Source of the DNA: Halobellus limi
GTDB lineage: Archaea > Halobacteriota > Halobacteria > Halobacteriales > Haloferacaceae
Direction: 5' to 3'
Assembly (NCBI RefSeq): GCF_004799685.1
Contig: NZ_CP031312.1
Span: 1-64,000, forward strand
DNA length: 64,000 nt
The notes beneath the pieces are model-generated. The model did not search any database, was not told the DNA's origin, and worked only from the letters and a program-made list of their open reading frames with translations. Made by a program: the position numbers and the translations under genes. Below are positions 63,489 through 64,000 of the stretch, one piece after another (the stretch's first letter is position 1; every line of letters begins with the position of its first letter).

Positions 63489-64000
63489 GTGACCGAGTAT
63501 CCAGTCGGTGCGACCCGGACGTCCGGTCGCATCGTTCGCGCGCTGGAAGGTGGCAGAGAGGCCGGCGTCACCGAACTGGCCGACGAGTTGGACCTGTCGA
63601 AGGCGTCCGTGCACAACCACCTCGTGACGCTCGAACGGCTGGGTGTCGTCATCTCCGCCGACGGACGGTACCGCCTCGGTCTGCGGTTCCTCGACCTCGG
63701 GATGTCGGTCCGCGACGGAATGCCGCTGTACGAGGTGGCCCGGTCCGAACTCAGGGGACTCGCGGAATCGACCGGCGAATCGACGGCGCTGGTGGTAGCC
63801 GAGGACGGGCGGGCCGTCCACGCGGCGGTCGAGGACCCCGATCGGAACGGTCGGCGGGTCCGGCTCGGGGACCGTCTCCCGCTGCACGCGACGGCCGCGG
63901 GGAAGTTGATCCTCGCCTACCGGTCCCGAGAGGCCGTCGAAGAGTACGTCGAGGCGTACGGGCTGGACCGCCACACCGACCGGACGATCCGGTCTCGGGC
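63489..64000 (+). CDS. IclR-family regulator, cut by the window end
   Basis: 170 residues visible of ~250. Winged helix (~10-65) with ALEGGREAGVTELADELDLS and KASVHNHLVTLERLGVVIS. The ligand domain begins with YRLGLRFLDLGMSVRD (~61-76) and reaches LPLHATAAGKLILAYRSREA (~130-150). GTG start set by the TATA box. Divergent from the galactoside importer operon with an AT-rich shared control region, so it is the probable regulator of that operon, in the way other haloarchaeal IclR-type proteins control sugar genes. Confidence 0.88.
   Translation, partial: MTEYPVGATRTSGRIVRALEGGREAGVTELADELDLSKASVHNHLVTLERLGVVISADGRYRLGLRFLDLGMSVRDGMPLYEVARSELRGLAESTGESTALVVAEDGRAVHAAVEDPDRNGRRVRLGDRLPLHATAAGKLILAYRSREAVEEYVEAYGLDRHTDRTIRSR

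Noticed and set aside
1-64000. CRISPR arrays, prophage modules or defence genes
   Set aside because: I found no regularly spaced repeats, cas genes, integrase, capsid or restriction genes. The only mobile-element traces are the IS6-like fragment, the possible TnpB tail and the palindromes.

Overview
The window reads as chromosomal DNA of a haloarchaeon (Halobacteria). The evidence is the very high GC with strong third-position G/C bias, proteins rich in Asp and Glu, twin-arginine lipoprotein signals on the secreted proteins, TATA elements about 25-35 nt upstream of start codons with almost no leader, and a gene set typical of the group: HTH_10 sensor-regulators, split MetE, GH42 beta-galactosidase, F420 enzymes, UspA and IclR proteins. 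I see no rRNA, tRNA or CRISPR array.

Layout. 1-7 kb: hydantoinase B, an Asp/Glu-racemase-like isomerase, a methyltransferase, a Ca2+/cation antiporter, a small hypothetical gene and an SLC13 permease. All are recognisable, but nearly all are broken by single-base indels, mostly deletions. 7.5-11.7 kb (minus): a sulfide-oxidation operon, tusA-sqr-DUF1641-sqr-DUF1641. 11.8-17.3 kb: a small membrane protein, a tandem UspA, a CNNM/CorC-type protein and a P2-type cation ATPase. 17.3-18.3 kb: a decayed patch with a UspA fragment, a 76-bp palindrome and an IS6-like transposase remnant. 18.4-24.0 kb: a C1/pterin cluster of F420H2:NADP oxidoreductase, F420-dependent methylene-tetrahydropterin reductase, DUF447, beta-RFAP synthase and two MetE-like proteins, of which only the second keeps the zinc ligands. 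24.1-28.2 kb: an orphan branched-chain-type binding protein, a Rieske protein, an amidohydrolase and an IclR regulator. 28.5-34.3 kb (minus): a complete glycine cleavage operon gcvT-H-PA-PB-lpdA, with a divergent IclR gene beside it. 35.5-39.3 kb: a TRIC-like channel, then a DUF5058 membrane protein, a second membrane protein, a 33-codon ORF and an M20 amidohydrolase. 39.8-47.3 kb (minus): a tetrathionate/polysulfide-reductase-type complex (FeS, NrfD, Mo subunit) with its TorD chaperone and an Mrp/ApbC protein. 47.6-52.3 kb: a membrane PAS/GAF/HTH_10 regulator, a two-domain VOC protein and a Sco1-TlpA-CcdA set. 52.5-63.2 kb (minus): an ABC sugar importer with a SDR, a galactonate-dehydratase-type enzyme, GH36 and GH42, bordered by a divergent IclR gene cut by the window end.

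How the genes fit together. Two modules point to sulfur redox metabolism: SQR/TusA, and the Mo-FeS-NrfD complex. One links F420, reduced pterin and methionine. Glycine cleavage would supply C1 units to that pool. The last 11 kb encode uptake and oxidative (De Ley-Doudoroff type) breakdown of galactosides. Three IclR regulators each sit next to a catabolic module.

The least expected feature is a dispersed 81-83 bp palindrome present in three copies (4.2, 28.5 and 50.4 kb). In every copy its outermost A is the last base of the TGA stop codon of the neighbouring gene. The arms vary between copies in a compensatory way.
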